Below, one piece after another: positions 1-6,723 of a DNA stretch of 44,731 bases (within the stretch, counting starts at the first letter, position 1; every line of letters starts with the position of its first letter). The notes beneath the pieces were generated by a model. The model was not told the origin of the DNA, did no database searches, and saw only the letters and a program-made list of their open reading frames with translations. The translations under genes and the position numbers were made by a program. Source of the DNA: Tychonema sp. LEGE 07203 (GTDB lineage: Bacteria > Cyanobacteriota > Cyanobacteriia > Cyanobacteriales > Microcoleaceae); NCBI RefSeq assembly GCF_015207285.1, contig NZ_JADEXD010000039.1, positions 1 to 44,731 of the forward strand, written 5' to 3'.

Positions 1-632
1 GTTTCGAGGGGTGGGGAGGTGCGGAGACTGAGCCAGATGATGCGATCGAACTGAGTTTGAATTTGGGGGATGAGGTTACGGGCGATCGAGCTTTTGCCGG
101 TGCCTGCCATGCCTGTGATGGTGAGGAGGCGGCAGTTTTGGCGGGCGATCGCATTTTCGAGGGCGGTGAGGGGTGAGTTGGGGTAGTTGTAGAAGGTTTT
201 GACATCCGGTGCATCTCTTAAATCGAGTCGCGGTTTTTGTTGGGTGTTGTCTTCATTTGAGGTTTGTGTTGGGGGTGAGTGTTGTGGAGTTTTTGGAGGG
301 TGCGAGGTTTCTGTGCAGAAGTTGATGCTATCTTTTTCTACGAAATTTAAATTGAGGAAATTAGAAGAGTGAGAAATTTGATACCTCTCCATTGTGGAGC
401 GCAAATTTGATTTCATTACATCTTCATCTAATATTTCTGAAAGAGTTTGCCATAGCTTTGAGGCAACATTTCTGACATAGCGTTCAGTACAATGAACCTC
501 TTTGGAAATTTCGGAGTATCTTTTACCTTCCCAAGTTCCCCGTACTACTGCCTGTTGCAGATCGTCTAGGTGTTTGCCCGTCTTAGTGAACACCAAGCCA
601 TCCGCAAACCTTAAGAGTTCTTGAACATCCAT
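1..632 (-). CDS. STAND/NB-ARC ATPase with N-terminal vMAP-type HTH (3' part outside window)
   Basis: Reading the minus strand from ATG at 632 gives an open frame of about 210 residues that runs off the left edge. Residues about 1-75 form a helical winged-HTH-like region (WEGKRYSEISKEVHCTERYV), followed by a polar Pro/Thr/Gln linker. Around residues 150-190 an NB-ARC-type P-loop appears: FYNYPNSPLTALENAI, then LLTITGMAGTGKSSIARNL (Walker A GMAGTGKS), then FDRIIWLSLR. This order matches cyanobacterial STAND NTPases whose N-terminal domain is called the vWA-MoxR-associated HTH; these are signalling or conflict ATPases, usually ending in WD40, TPR or pentapeptide sensor repeats. The C-terminal sensor is not in the window. 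The gene is divergent from the two small hydrophobic genes at 1052 and 1598. The ATP-binding fold is clear; the biological role is inferred. Confidence 0.82.
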   Translation of the reverse strand, partial: MDVQELLRFADGLVFTKTGKHLDDLQQAVVRGTWEGKRYSEISKEVHCTERYVRNVASKLWQTLSEILDEDVMKSNLRSTMERYQISHSSNFLNLNFVEKDSINFCTETSHPPKTPQHSPPTQTSNEDNTQQKPRLDLRDAPDVKTFYNYPNSPLTALENAIARQNCRLLTITGMAGTGKSSIARNLIPQIQTQFDRIIWLSLRTSPPLE

Positions 633-793
633 TGATTGGGTAAATGTAGGAGGCTTTATCTATTCTATCAGACTTTTTCTGACTTTTTCTGACTAAGTAG
701 GGCACAATATGACTTTTAACGGCTAGCTAATTTTATTAACTCCTGGCAAATTGTGACACTATCCTACTTTACACTACATAAAAATTAACTTAA

Positions 794-990
794 AATTCAA
801 TCAGGGGCTTTAAAACAATCTTAGGCAACCTAAAAGATTTTAACAATGTAAATCTGACGGGCGCAACTATGCCAGATAGCACCGTCCATCCCTAACGGTT
901 AAAAAAGTTGCTCAAAATGTGGCTGCATCCGCTACTCCAGCGGTTAAAGAATTTGCTCGCAATGTTGCTGGATCTGTGAGCAATGTCTAG
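794..990 (+). pseudogene. Decayed pentapeptide-repeat protein C-terminus with frameshifted tail
   Basis: The frame 794-895 ends with NLTGATMPDSTVHP and a stop. The A(D/N)LxxxNL pattern followed by LTGATMPDG-x-x-H is the usual C-terminal end of cyanobacterial pentapeptide-repeat proteins. There is no in-frame start upstream (stop at 791-793), so this is a 3' scrap. From about 880 a frame shifted by one base continues as a helical, Ala-rich peptide (VKKVAQNVAASATP, then KEFARNVAGSVSNV) to a stop at 988-990, also without its own start. The two pieces may be one gene broken by a single indel, or two unrelated relics. The pentapeptide ending is well supported; the join is inference. Confidence 0.5.
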
Positions 991-1051
991 GGGCTTTTCG
1001 CCTCGTGAAATGTTCGTAAAAATTTTGTAATTTACCATAGGATAAAAAATC

Positions 1052-1564
1052 ATGTCTAGTGCATTATCCCTACCGCAAGCTAATTTAAAAATGGCTCTCT
1101 GGCAAGTCGATGCTGATGCAATGAGTAGCAGCGACTTGTATGTGTGGTTAAATGATACTGGCTTGCCGCATGAAGTCTCGATCCGGCTGCATGAACTCGC
1201 CACATACACGAAAAAAGCTGGTAACAAAGTTTTACTCATCGGCAAAATTCTCCTCATTAAAATCATAGAATTTGTCAAAGCGCATCCTAATTTAGCGATC
1301 GGGGCTGCTGTTGGCGTCGTTGTAGGAATTTTGGCAAATTCGATACCATTTGTCGGCCCGTTATTAGCACCTTTGGCAACAGCGCTGGGTATCCCAATTG
1401 GTGCAATAGCCGGCCACCGACTTGATAAACTTGCCCAAGGCAAAGAGGTGTCTGATGATGGAATTATTGGAATTGCTCAAGACATGATTGAGATTGCCAA
1501 AGCATTTTTTCAACTACTGATAGACGTTTTCAATACAATTTTCTGCAACGTCATCACTGCTTAA
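1052..1564 (+). CDS. Small hydrophobic glycine-zipper-like protein, unknown function
   Basis: A 170-residue protein; ATG at 1052 is preceded by AGGA with a 9-base spacer. Residues 1-60 are soluble and helical. Residues about 63-80 (VLLIGKILLIKIIEFVKA) and 85-135 are strongly hydrophobic, with small-residue spacing (AIGAAVGVVVGILANSIP, then PLATALGIPIGAIAGHRLD) typical of glycine-zipper membrane hairpins. The C-terminus ends in another hydrophobic stretch. I do not recognise the family. It is followed 33 bases later by a second Gly/Ala-rich membrane-type protein and is divergent from an NB-ARC ATPase. Pore-forming or effector function is possible from context and composition, but nothing in the sequence proves it. 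Confidence 0.75.
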   Translation: MSSALSLPQANLKMALWQVDADAMSSSDLYVWLNDTGLPHEVSIRLHELATYTKKAGNKVLLIGKILLIKIIEFVKAHPNLAIGAAVGVVVGILANSIPFVGPLLAPLATALGIPIGAIAGHRLDKLAQGKEVSDDGIIGIAQDMIEIAKAFFQLLIDVFNTIFCNVITA

Positions 1565-1597
1565 CTGCCTAAATTAGCAAAAAGATTGAGGTCGAAT

Positions 1598-2128
1598 ATG
1601 TCTGCAAGTAAAACGCCAACCAAAGAGCAAATTCTGAAGTCAATAGAGCAACTGGAAAAAAACCCACATGATAAATTAGGGATTTTAGCCGATATTGGCA
1701 TTGGTGTGGTGGGGGCTGCCGGTGCTGGTGCGGCAGCGGCAGCTTTCGGTGGTGGAGCTGTATTCTTTGGGTTAATAACCGTTGCGCCTCCCGTAGGATT
1801 AGTTGTTGGCGGTGCAGCTTTAGGTGCTGCGGCTCTTGTAGGGGTAAAACGAATTTTATTTGATGGCACTTTTAATGAGGGAAAACGAGCAGAAATACTT
1901 GAAAACTTAAAACAACAGGCAAGAGATATTGAAGCCAAAGAAAGAGCCTCTAACCTGCAAGACAGCGATAAAACTAAATTTATTGTTTCCTTGAAAGAAC
2001 CCGTCAGGCTCGATTTAATTAGCCCGAAAGACGCTCAGGATTTAATTAGCGCCGTAGAAAGCGGTAAAATTGCAATCAAAGAGGCGATTAAAATGGTTGA
2101 GGATGTGGTAAAAGCTGCTAAACCATAA
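1598..2128 (+). CDS. Small Gly/Ala-rich hydrophobic protein, unknown function
   Basis: A 176-residue protein. I chose ATG 1598 because GAGG lies 6 bases upstream; an in-frame TTG at 1586 overlaps that ribosome site and is less likely. Residues about 1-30 are polar (EQILKSIEQLEKNPHDKLG). Residues about 30-90 are an almost pure Gly/Ala/Val hydrophobic block (GVVGAAGAGAAAAAFGGG, then PPVGLVVGGAALGAAALVGV), consistent with two close-packed membrane helices. The C-terminal 80 residues are charged and helical, with a late LDLISPKDAQDLISAVESG segment. It lies 33 bases after the preceding small membrane gene, suggesting co-transcription. Family and function are not recognised. Possible roles as a membrane effector or a partner of the neighbouring STAND ATPase are inference. 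Confidence 0.75.
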   Translation: MSASKTPTKEQILKSIEQLEKNPHDKLGILADIGIGVVGAAGAGAAAAAFGGGAVFFGLITVAPPVGLVVGGAALGAAALVGVKRILFDGTFNEGKRAEILENLKQQARDIEAKERASNLQDSDKTKFIVSLKEPVRLDLISPKDAQDLISAVESGKIAIKEAIKMVEDVVKAAKP

Positions 2129-2312
2129 CTGCCTTCTGACTGCGTAACCTGGGAATGCTAAGTTGTAAGTCTGCGATCGCCCTTACTTAAACTAAGTGCG
2201 ATCGCCCTTATCCCATCCCCATTAACTCTCTTTCGTATGCGATCGCTAAAAAGTGAGCTCGCCCTTCTTTGATTTTGCTCGAAAACCAGCCGCACTTGAT
2301 GGTGTCACGCAC

Positions 2313-2705
2313 TCAATACCAATCCGCGATCGCAAGTCCTGAAACTCTGGAAAACTCCTTGACATTGTGAGTAACAAGAGCTGCTTGAAAAGAAGCGGCT
2401 GTCCCTGCAATCAAAACATCGATCGGCCCGATAGGAGTGCCTTGTTGCTCCAATTGAGCGCGGATTGTGGCAGCAGCAACAGCAGAATCGCGATCGAAAG
2501 GAACAAGGTTAACTCGGCTCAAGAGTTGCTGGAGTTGTTGCGTGCGTTTTGCAGGCGAGGTTGATTTAGCAATACCAACTTGCAATTCAAACAGGACGAT
2601 CGTGGAAATACCAATTTCTTGAGGACGTACATTGGCAAGATTCTGGGCAACTTTTCCTTGTCCCTTGAAGTAGTAGATTAATGTATTTGTATCCAAAATG
2701 TACAT
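2313..2705 (-). CDS. vapC: VapC-family PIN-domain ribonuclease toxin
   Basis: A 130-residue protein, the usual length for VapC. It opens with YILDTNTLIYYFKG, where the Asp of LDTN is the first acidic metal ligand of PIN domains. STIVLFELQVGIAKS gives the conserved Glu, PIGPIDVLIAGTAASF the third acidic position, and LVTHNVKEFSRVSGL the C-terminal TxNxxxF signature. PIN toxins cleave RNA, usually tRNA or rRNA, using Mg2+. Its start abuts the stop of the upstream antitoxin gene exactly (2706), as expected for a translationally coupled toxin-antitoxin pair. All four motif blocks are present, so it appears intact. Confidence 0.92.
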   Translation of the reverse strand: MYILDTNTLIYYFKGQGKVAQNLANVRPQEIGISTIVLFELQVGIAKSTSPAKRTQQLQQLLSRVNLVPFDRDSAVAAATIRAQLEQQGTPIGPIDVLIAGTAASFQAALVTHNVKEFSRVSGLAIADWY

Positions 2706-2957
2706 CTAAAAGCTCTCCCGCAAAATGTCTTCCCCCTCCCCGGTACGAATCTCTTCCAGAGTAGGAAAGTCATCTGCCCACGCTCCTGCGAGGTAATAAA
2801 CTAATTCCTGCCAAGAAGTTAAAGAATCTACTGTATCGGTGGATTGGTTTGCATTCAGGTACTTAGCACGAATAAACTCAGCGAAATTGAGAATTTCGCT
2901 AGCTTGGTTTTGGGGAAGGGTTTTGACAATTTCGTAGATTTGTTCAATAACAGTCAT
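2706..2957 (-). CDS. Antitoxin, DUF2281/VapB-like, partner of the downstream PIN toxin
   Basis: An 83-residue protein. I chose the ATG at 2957 (MTVIEQIYEIVKTLPQNQAS) because this matches the usual start of these short antitoxins; the open frame extends upstream to 3008 but would then overlap the preceding gene. The N-terminal half (EIVKTLPQNQASEILNFAEF) is a DUF2281-like helical dimerisation region, and the C-terminal half is acidic (FPTLEEIRTGEGEDILRESF), the part that normally wraps the toxin. The stop codon touches the vapC start with no gap. The role of neutralising VapC follows from position and family. Confidence 0.85.
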   Translation of the reverse strand: MTVIEQIYEIVKTLPQNQASEILNFAEFIRAKYLNANQSTDTVDSLTSWQELVYYLAGAWADDFPTLEEIRTGEGEDILRESF

Positions 2958-2998
2958 AGTCAGATTATAGATAAAGTGCAGTCGATCTTTATTATAGC

Positions 2999-3199
2999 TT
3001 ATTCCCATTGTTCGAGTTCCTCGAATGGTAGGGGTTCAAAAAAAGCATCACCGAGTTTTCCTGTCAGTAAACCAGGCGTGCGAGGCTGTGGCTGTTCTCG
3101 TCCTAATCCGAGGCGAAAGTAGTGAATCAAGTCATAGATTTCTGCAAGTTTGTCTTCGGGAATGTCTTGTAGTTCTTGAACAATCTTCTCAATTAGCAT
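2999..3199 (-). CDS. Second DUF2281-like antitoxin without its own toxin
   Basis: A 66-residue protein: IVQELQDIPEDKLAEIYDLI is the DUF2281-like N-terminal helix pair, and GLLTGKLGDAFFEPLPFEEL is the typical cyanobacterial antitoxin tail that is normally followed at once by a PIN toxin. Here the next gene on the strand is another antitoxin (start 2957) and then one VapC. The expected cognate toxin is therefore missing, or this antitoxin shares the VapC. The GAACTCGAACAATGGGAATAA end overlaps an unused upstream extension of the next frame. Antitoxin assignment is good; partner identity is uncertain. Confidence 0.8.
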   Translation of the reverse strand: MLIEKIVQELQDIPEDKLAEIYDLIHYFRLGLGREQPQPRTPGLLTGKLGDAFFEPLPFEELEQWE

Positions 3200-3264
3200 A
3201 AATCAAACACTCCGATAGTTGCTGGTTAATCGATCGAGCTACTGCGATCGCCCTTAATAAGTAA

Positions 3265-3378
3265 CTACTCATACTCTACTACAGCCGGACGGATTTTTTT
3301 AATTTCGGCTCCCACTGTTGGGTTGAAATTAGCCAACCAAATATCACCCCATTTAGGAGAAGGAGAGTTAGCAGTCAA
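3265..3378 (-). pseudogene. Truncated MazF/PemK-type mRNA interferase
   Basis: From a TTG at 3378, overlapping the last codons of the upstream antitoxin, the frame reads SPSPKWGDIWLANFNPTVGA, then EIKKIRPAVVEYE and a stop at 3265. GDIWxxxFNPxxGxExxKxRPAVV is the diagnostic N-terminus of PemK/MazF toxins, which are about 105-120 residues long. Only about 34 residues remain before unrelated HIP1-containing spacer begins. The overlap with the antitoxin end is the normal arrangement of this module. The remaining segment lacks most of the catalytic beta-barrel and should be inactive. Confidence 0.82.
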
Positions 3379-3574
3379 TTAAATCTCCTGCTTTTAATTC
3401 TTGCCATTCTCTATCTTCCTGATAATGTGGCAACATTGCCTCAGCTTGTTTTGCTAGAATACTTCGCCTCTCTTCTAGTGGCAATTGCATAAATTCTCGG
3501 CGACTGGGATAGTCGGCTAGTGTTGGTATTTCCAAACCTATATCAATATCTAATGGCTGTGCTTTACCTTCCAA
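3368..3574 (-). CDS. Antitoxin of the truncated MazF/PemK module
   Basis: The frame contains the typical cyanobacterial antitoxin block IPTLADYPSRREFMQLPLEE, then RRSILAKQAEAMLPHYQEDR and EWQELKAGDLIDC. The last part normally ends within the first codons of a MazF-type toxin, as it does here. The start is unclear: the frame is open back to a TAA at 3578-3580, with only TTG codons available (3574 and about 3532). The first codons (EGKAQPLDID) look like the tail of the upstream gene rather than an antitoxin start, so the two genes appear fused or eroded at this junction. It may still be expressed, but its toxin is broken. Confidence 0.65.
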   Translation of the reverse strand: MEGKAQPLDIDIGLEIPTLADYPSRREFMQLPLEERRSILAKQAEAMLPHYQEDREWQELKAGDLIDC

Positions 3575-3577
3575 AAT

Positions 3578-3727
3578 TTATTGTTTGGCGCGTTTTGCAG
3601 CCACAATCAGAGATTGTTGTGTGTTCTGAAAAGATACATTCCACTGCTCTTCATCCCTCAAGTCTTCAAGATATTCTCGCAAATGTTCAACGACTCTATC
3701 TTGCAGAGTTTCCGGCAAAGATTCCAT
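3578..3727 (-). pseudogene. Small antitoxin-like gene cut by an in-frame stop
   Basis: From ATG 3727 the frame reads MESLPETLQDRVVEHLREYL, then EDLRDEEQWNVSF and a C-terminal AAKRAKQ, followed by TAA at 3578-3580. In this cyanobacterial family of short helical proteins the tail normally continues as AAKRAKQEIxxGKAxPLD. Exactly that continuation (EGKAQPLDID) lies in the same frame after the stop. A single substitution in what was probably a Glu codon therefore ends the protein early. The frame is also open upstream to 3790 across a repeat-like stretch. Function is not established; an antitoxin role is suggested by its toxin-antitoxin neighbours. Confidence 0.6.
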
Positions 3728-3925
3728 GATTTTGACCAAAGTGGCGATCCTCTTCGAGGGCTTCGCTAACGCCCTTGATGACATCAGCAAATCCTCCTTA
3801 AATCAAGTTTTTATCTGGCATAGTTGATGAGCTTATTCTCAATTGTAAGGGCGATCGCCCGCCCGGCCCCACCAATACCCCCAGACTTGCTACCCTAAAG
3901 ATAGTTAGATTTAACTCACGCCCAG

Positions 3926-4016
3926 AGCAGCATTCTCAAGAACAGGCTCTCCGGCCTGTTCCACAAAGAGTCAATTTTCTTCTTGTGGGGTGGGCTTATA
4001 GCCCGCCCTAAAGGGA
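3926..4016 (+). repeat. Dispersed modular palindromes (AACAGGC / CCACAAGAA / GGGCGGGC family)
   Basis: Three short hairpin modules lie in a row: AACAGGCTCTCCGGCCTGTT, then a TTGTGG-containing module, then GTGGGCTTATAGCCCGCCC. The same modules, in the opposite order and strand, occur twice in tandem at 14172-14301, and one module recurs at 4974-5001. They lie between genes and look like mobile or REP-like sequences, not a gene-specific terminator. Confidence 0.75.
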
Positions 4017-4069
4017 TGATTGCAACTGGTGCAATATCTCAGATTTAATCAAAATCAACCCAAGCAATT

Positions 4070-4960
4070 ATGAGCGGTACTGTTACATCCCCCAACAACC
4101 TCAACCAGCAGCGGCCACTCGCCACCCCATCCGCTGACACTTCGAGTTCCCTGCTGGGCGACTTCATCCAAGAAACCCTCGCCTTAACCAAACGCCTGTT
4201 TATTCAATTGCAGCGCCGCCCCTCGACGCTAGTTGCAGGAATTATTCAGCCGCTGATGTGGTTGGTTTTATTCGGAGCTCTGTTTAAAAATGCACCCGCC
4301 GGCTTGTTCGGCGAAAGCCAGAATTACGGACAATTTCTCGGCGCTGGCGTGATTGTTTTTACTGCATTTGCAGGGGCGCTGAATGCCGGTTTGCCGATTA
4401 TGTTCGATCGCGAATTCGGATTTCTCAACCGCCTGTTAGTCGCGCCCCTAGCTTCCAGATTCTCGATCGTCCTAGCTTCGGCGATTTTCATCGTCACCCT
4501 CAGCTTTATCCAAACAGGCGCAATCGTTACGGCGGGAGCATTTTTGGGTTCGGGATTCCCCGGACTTGCCGGACTCGGGGCGATCGCCCTAATAGTCCTG
4601 CTGTTAGTTTTGGGTGTCACCGGCATCAGCCTCGGTTTAGCCTTCGCCCTCCCCGGCCACGTAGAATTAATCGCAGTAATTTTTGTTACCAACTTGCCCC
4701 TATTATTTGCCAGCACCGCCCTAGCACCGCTGTCGTTTATGCCAGAGTGGCTGCAAGTTGTAGTGACTCTCAATCCTCTGAGTTACGCGATCGAACCCAT
4801 CCGCTATTTGTACCTGCACAGCGATTGGTCGCTAGCTAGCGTCGTCATGCACGCTCCTTGGGGTAATGTTACCTTTGGAGGAGCGCTGTTAGTCTTGCTA
4901 GCCTTTGATGTCGTAGCGCTGCTGAGCATTCAACCCCTGCTGCGCCGTCGGTTTGCTTAG
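4070..4960 (+). CDS. ABC-2 type transporter permease
   Basis: A 296-residue integral membrane protein. After a cytoplasmic N-terminus (about 1-50, Ser/Thr/Pro-rich then FIQETLALTKRLFIQLQRRP) there are six hydrophobic segments: near 53-70 (AGIIQPLMWLVLFGAL), 88-110, 130-155, 160-190, 195-220 and 265-285. FDREFGFLNRLLVAPLASR is the conserved loop of the DrrB/NodJ-like ABC-2 family, and LNPLSYAIEPIRYL is its conserved C-terminal motif. Such permeases export drugs, lipids or polysaccharides together with a separate ATPase subunit. No ATPase gene is adjacent, so the substrate is unknown. Downstream lies another small repeat and a secreted protein gene. Confidence 0.9.
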   Translation: MSGTVTSPNNLNQQRPLATPSADTSSSLLGDFIQETLALTKRLFIQLQRRPSTLVAGIIQPLMWLVLFGALFKNAPAGLFGESQNYGQFLGAGVIVFTAFAGALNAGLPIMFDREFGFLNRLLVAPLASRFSIVLASAIFIVTLSFIQTGAIVTAGAFLGSGFPGLAGLGAIALIVLLLVLGVTGISLGLAFALPGHVELIAVIFVTNLPLLFASTALAPLSFMPEWLQVVVTLNPLSYAIEPIRYLYLHSDWSLASVVMHAPWGNVTFGGALLVLLAFDVVALLSIQPLLRRRFA

Positions 4961-5089
4961 GGCGATCGATTTTTGTGGGGTGGGCACGCGAGCCCGCCCT
5001 CGACTAGCTTTTGAGTGGTACAATATTTAGCCACAAGTCAGCATATTGTTGAGATACAATTGTTTTTTTCAAGGTTAAACTAATAAATT

Positions 5090-5479
5090 ATGAAAGCCAA
5101 AACTTCTCGATCGGGCAAATTGATCGTTCGGATTGCCGCCAGCGCGATCGCCACCTGTGCTATTTTATCGCCTCAAGCAACCTTCGCTCAAGCCAGCAAT
5201 TTAAATAATAATAATGCCCAACCCCTGCAAGACTTTCAAACTCAAGACAACAGCGACCCATTTTCCGGCCGCAGCAGCGGCAGCGGAATATTTGATTTAA
5301 TTCACAGATCCCGATTGGGAGGCGGCCGCAGCATGGAAGAATTCAATACCGAACAGCGCCAAAATTTGAACGATGCCGCCGCAGAATTTCGCAACAAACA
5401 GCGCCAACTACTCGAAAAACAAGCAATACCTGCACAAGGGGCGATCGCACCTACAGAAATTACCGCCCCCGCCCCTTAA
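5090..5479 (+). CDS. Small secreted protein of unknown function
   Basis: A 129-residue protein with a clear Sec-type signal peptide: positively charged start (KAKTSRSGKLIVR), hydrophobic core (IAASAIATCAILSP), and a cleavage site after ATFAQA near residue 36. The mature part is hydrophilic and Asn/Gln-rich, with a Gly/Ser linker (FSGRSSGSGIFDLIHRSRLG) and a charged helix (SMEEFNTEQRQNLNDAAAEF) before a Pro/Ala-rich tail. I do not recognise a domain. Proteins of this size and layout are common as conserved hypotheticals in filamentous cyanobacteria. Location in periplasm or thylakoid lumen is inferred from the signal. Confidence 0.78.
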   Translation: MKAKTSRSGKLIVRIAASAIATCAILSPQATFAQASNLNNNNAQPLQDFQTQDNSDPFSGRSSGSGIFDLIHRSRLGGGRSMEEFNTEQRQNLNDAAAEFRNKQRQLLEKQAIPAQGAIAPTEITAPAP

Positions 5480-5496
5480 ATTGATTTCTTAGATAA

Positions 5497-5693
5497 TTCG
5501 GCGGTATCAACCACCGAGTTTTAATCTTAATTTCTTAGTCCGCGGAGGCGGACTTCGTTTATGTAGCAGCGGTTTCAACCGCCAAGTTTTAATCTTAATT
5601 TCTTAGTCCCCCTCTGCTCGGACTTCGTTAGTGTAGCAGCGGTTTCAACCGCCGAAATTAGTCGTTCTAGCAGCGGTTTCAACCGCCCAAATT
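5497..5693 (+). repeat. Tandem dispersed repeat with GCGGTTTCAACCGC palindromes
   Basis: Four spaced copies of a GCGGTTTCAACCGC-type hairpin (one degenerate, near 5500) alternate with TTAATCTTAATTTCTTAGTC and a GGACTTCGTT segment. It fills the convergent space between the secreted-protein gene and the methyltransferase, and could act as a bidirectional transcription barrier, but it has the look of a mobile intergenic repeat. Confidence 0.8.
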
Positions 5694-5697
5694 AATC

Positions 5698-6456
5698 TTA
5701 ATTAACAAATCCCCCAAACACCGCCATACCGTAATACTTCCAGGGAACCGCCACAGTCTCAAATCCCGCATTTGCCAGCATTTCCAACTGTGCCGCAAGT
5801 GTAGCTAGGCGATCGGGATTAGAATACCCGTAAGAAACACTCGTCCCCACCTTTGCCCGAATTTCTGCTAAAGTTTCCCCCTGACTCAGCGCCCAATCTT
5901 CCCGTGCCGCTCCATAAATATCCTTCATTGCTGCCGATTCTGCCACCACAGGATCGGCATTCCAAAAACAGCCGCCAGCAGTTAAACTTTCCCGAATTCG
6001 TTCAAACAATTTCAGCTTCATCTCATCCTCAAGATGGTGAATTGCCAGAGATGAAATGCCAGCATTAAACTTATCGCCCAAGCCTGAAAAACTTGGATTG
6101 TTCGCCCATTCTCCAAAATCCAATTCTATGCCAGTCCACCGGGCTGCATATCCTGCCGACTCTATTTTGGCGCGGGCAAAATCCAGCATTCGCGGCGAAT
6201 AATCCACAGCAACAATTTCCGCAGACTCGTAGCGTTGCAGAACTTTTAAACTCAGTTCCCCCGTACCGCAGCCGAGTTCTAAAATCCGCTGGTTTGTGTT
6301 AGCAATGCAGGCTACTAATACATCCAGCATTTCGTCATATTTCGGTAAAAGCCGCCGAATGCCAGTATCAAAATCCCCAGTATTGACGAAAACTTCTCCC
6401 GGAAAAATTTCGTTGTTCGCAGTTGAGACAGTAGAGTCAGAATTCACGATCGCCAA
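5698..6456 (-). CDS. Class I SAM-dependent methyltransferase
   Basis: A 252-residue protein with a Rossmann methyltransferase core. Motif I is ILELGCGTGELSLKVL (residues about 58-73), motif II EIVAVDYSPRMLDFARAKI, motif III/IV DKFNAGISSLAIHHLEDEMK, and the post-motif segment is FERIRESLTAGGCFWNADPV. The substrate is not indicated; small molecule, lipid or quinone are all possible. The start is uncertain: the frame opens at a TTG (6456), with a GTG at 6447 as an alternative. It converges with the repeat array at 5497-5693 and is divergent from the cyclase gene downstream. Confidence 0.88.
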   Translation of the reverse strand: MAIVNSDSTVSTANNEIFPGEVFVNTGDFDTGIRRLLPKYDEMLDVLVACIANTNQRILELGCGTGELSLKVLQRYESAEIVAVDYSPRMLDFARAKIESAGYAARWTGIELDFGEWANNPSFSGLGDKFNAGISSLAIHHLEDEMKLKLFERIRESLTAGGCFWNADPVVAESAAMKDIYGAAREDWALSQGETLAEIRAKVGTSVSYGYSNPDRLATLAAQLEMLANAGFETVAVPWKYYGMAVFGGFVN

Positions 6457-6723
6457 CCATAGACTACAATTGCTATCCTAACCGAGATAGAACAAAAAAT
6501 GCGCGGATCGGCTAGCACCTGTACTTCACCCAACAGAAAACCACTATCAAGTTATGCGTATTCTTACGGATAAGCGAAACACTCGCGGTAAACAATAACT
6601 AACCATCCTTTGCACTATCCTGTCTGGCTTTACCCTGACGCCAGCAAAACACTCTGAACAAGCAGTGTTATGTTAGTAGTGCATAAAATCAAATCAAGCT
6701 TAAACCTCACAGTTGAGGATACC

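Noticed and set aside
6670..6723. ATG 6670 as the start of the first cyclase
   Set aside because: No ribosome site is visible there, while ATG 6724 has GAGGA at a suitable distance and puts the membrane segment near the N-terminus.
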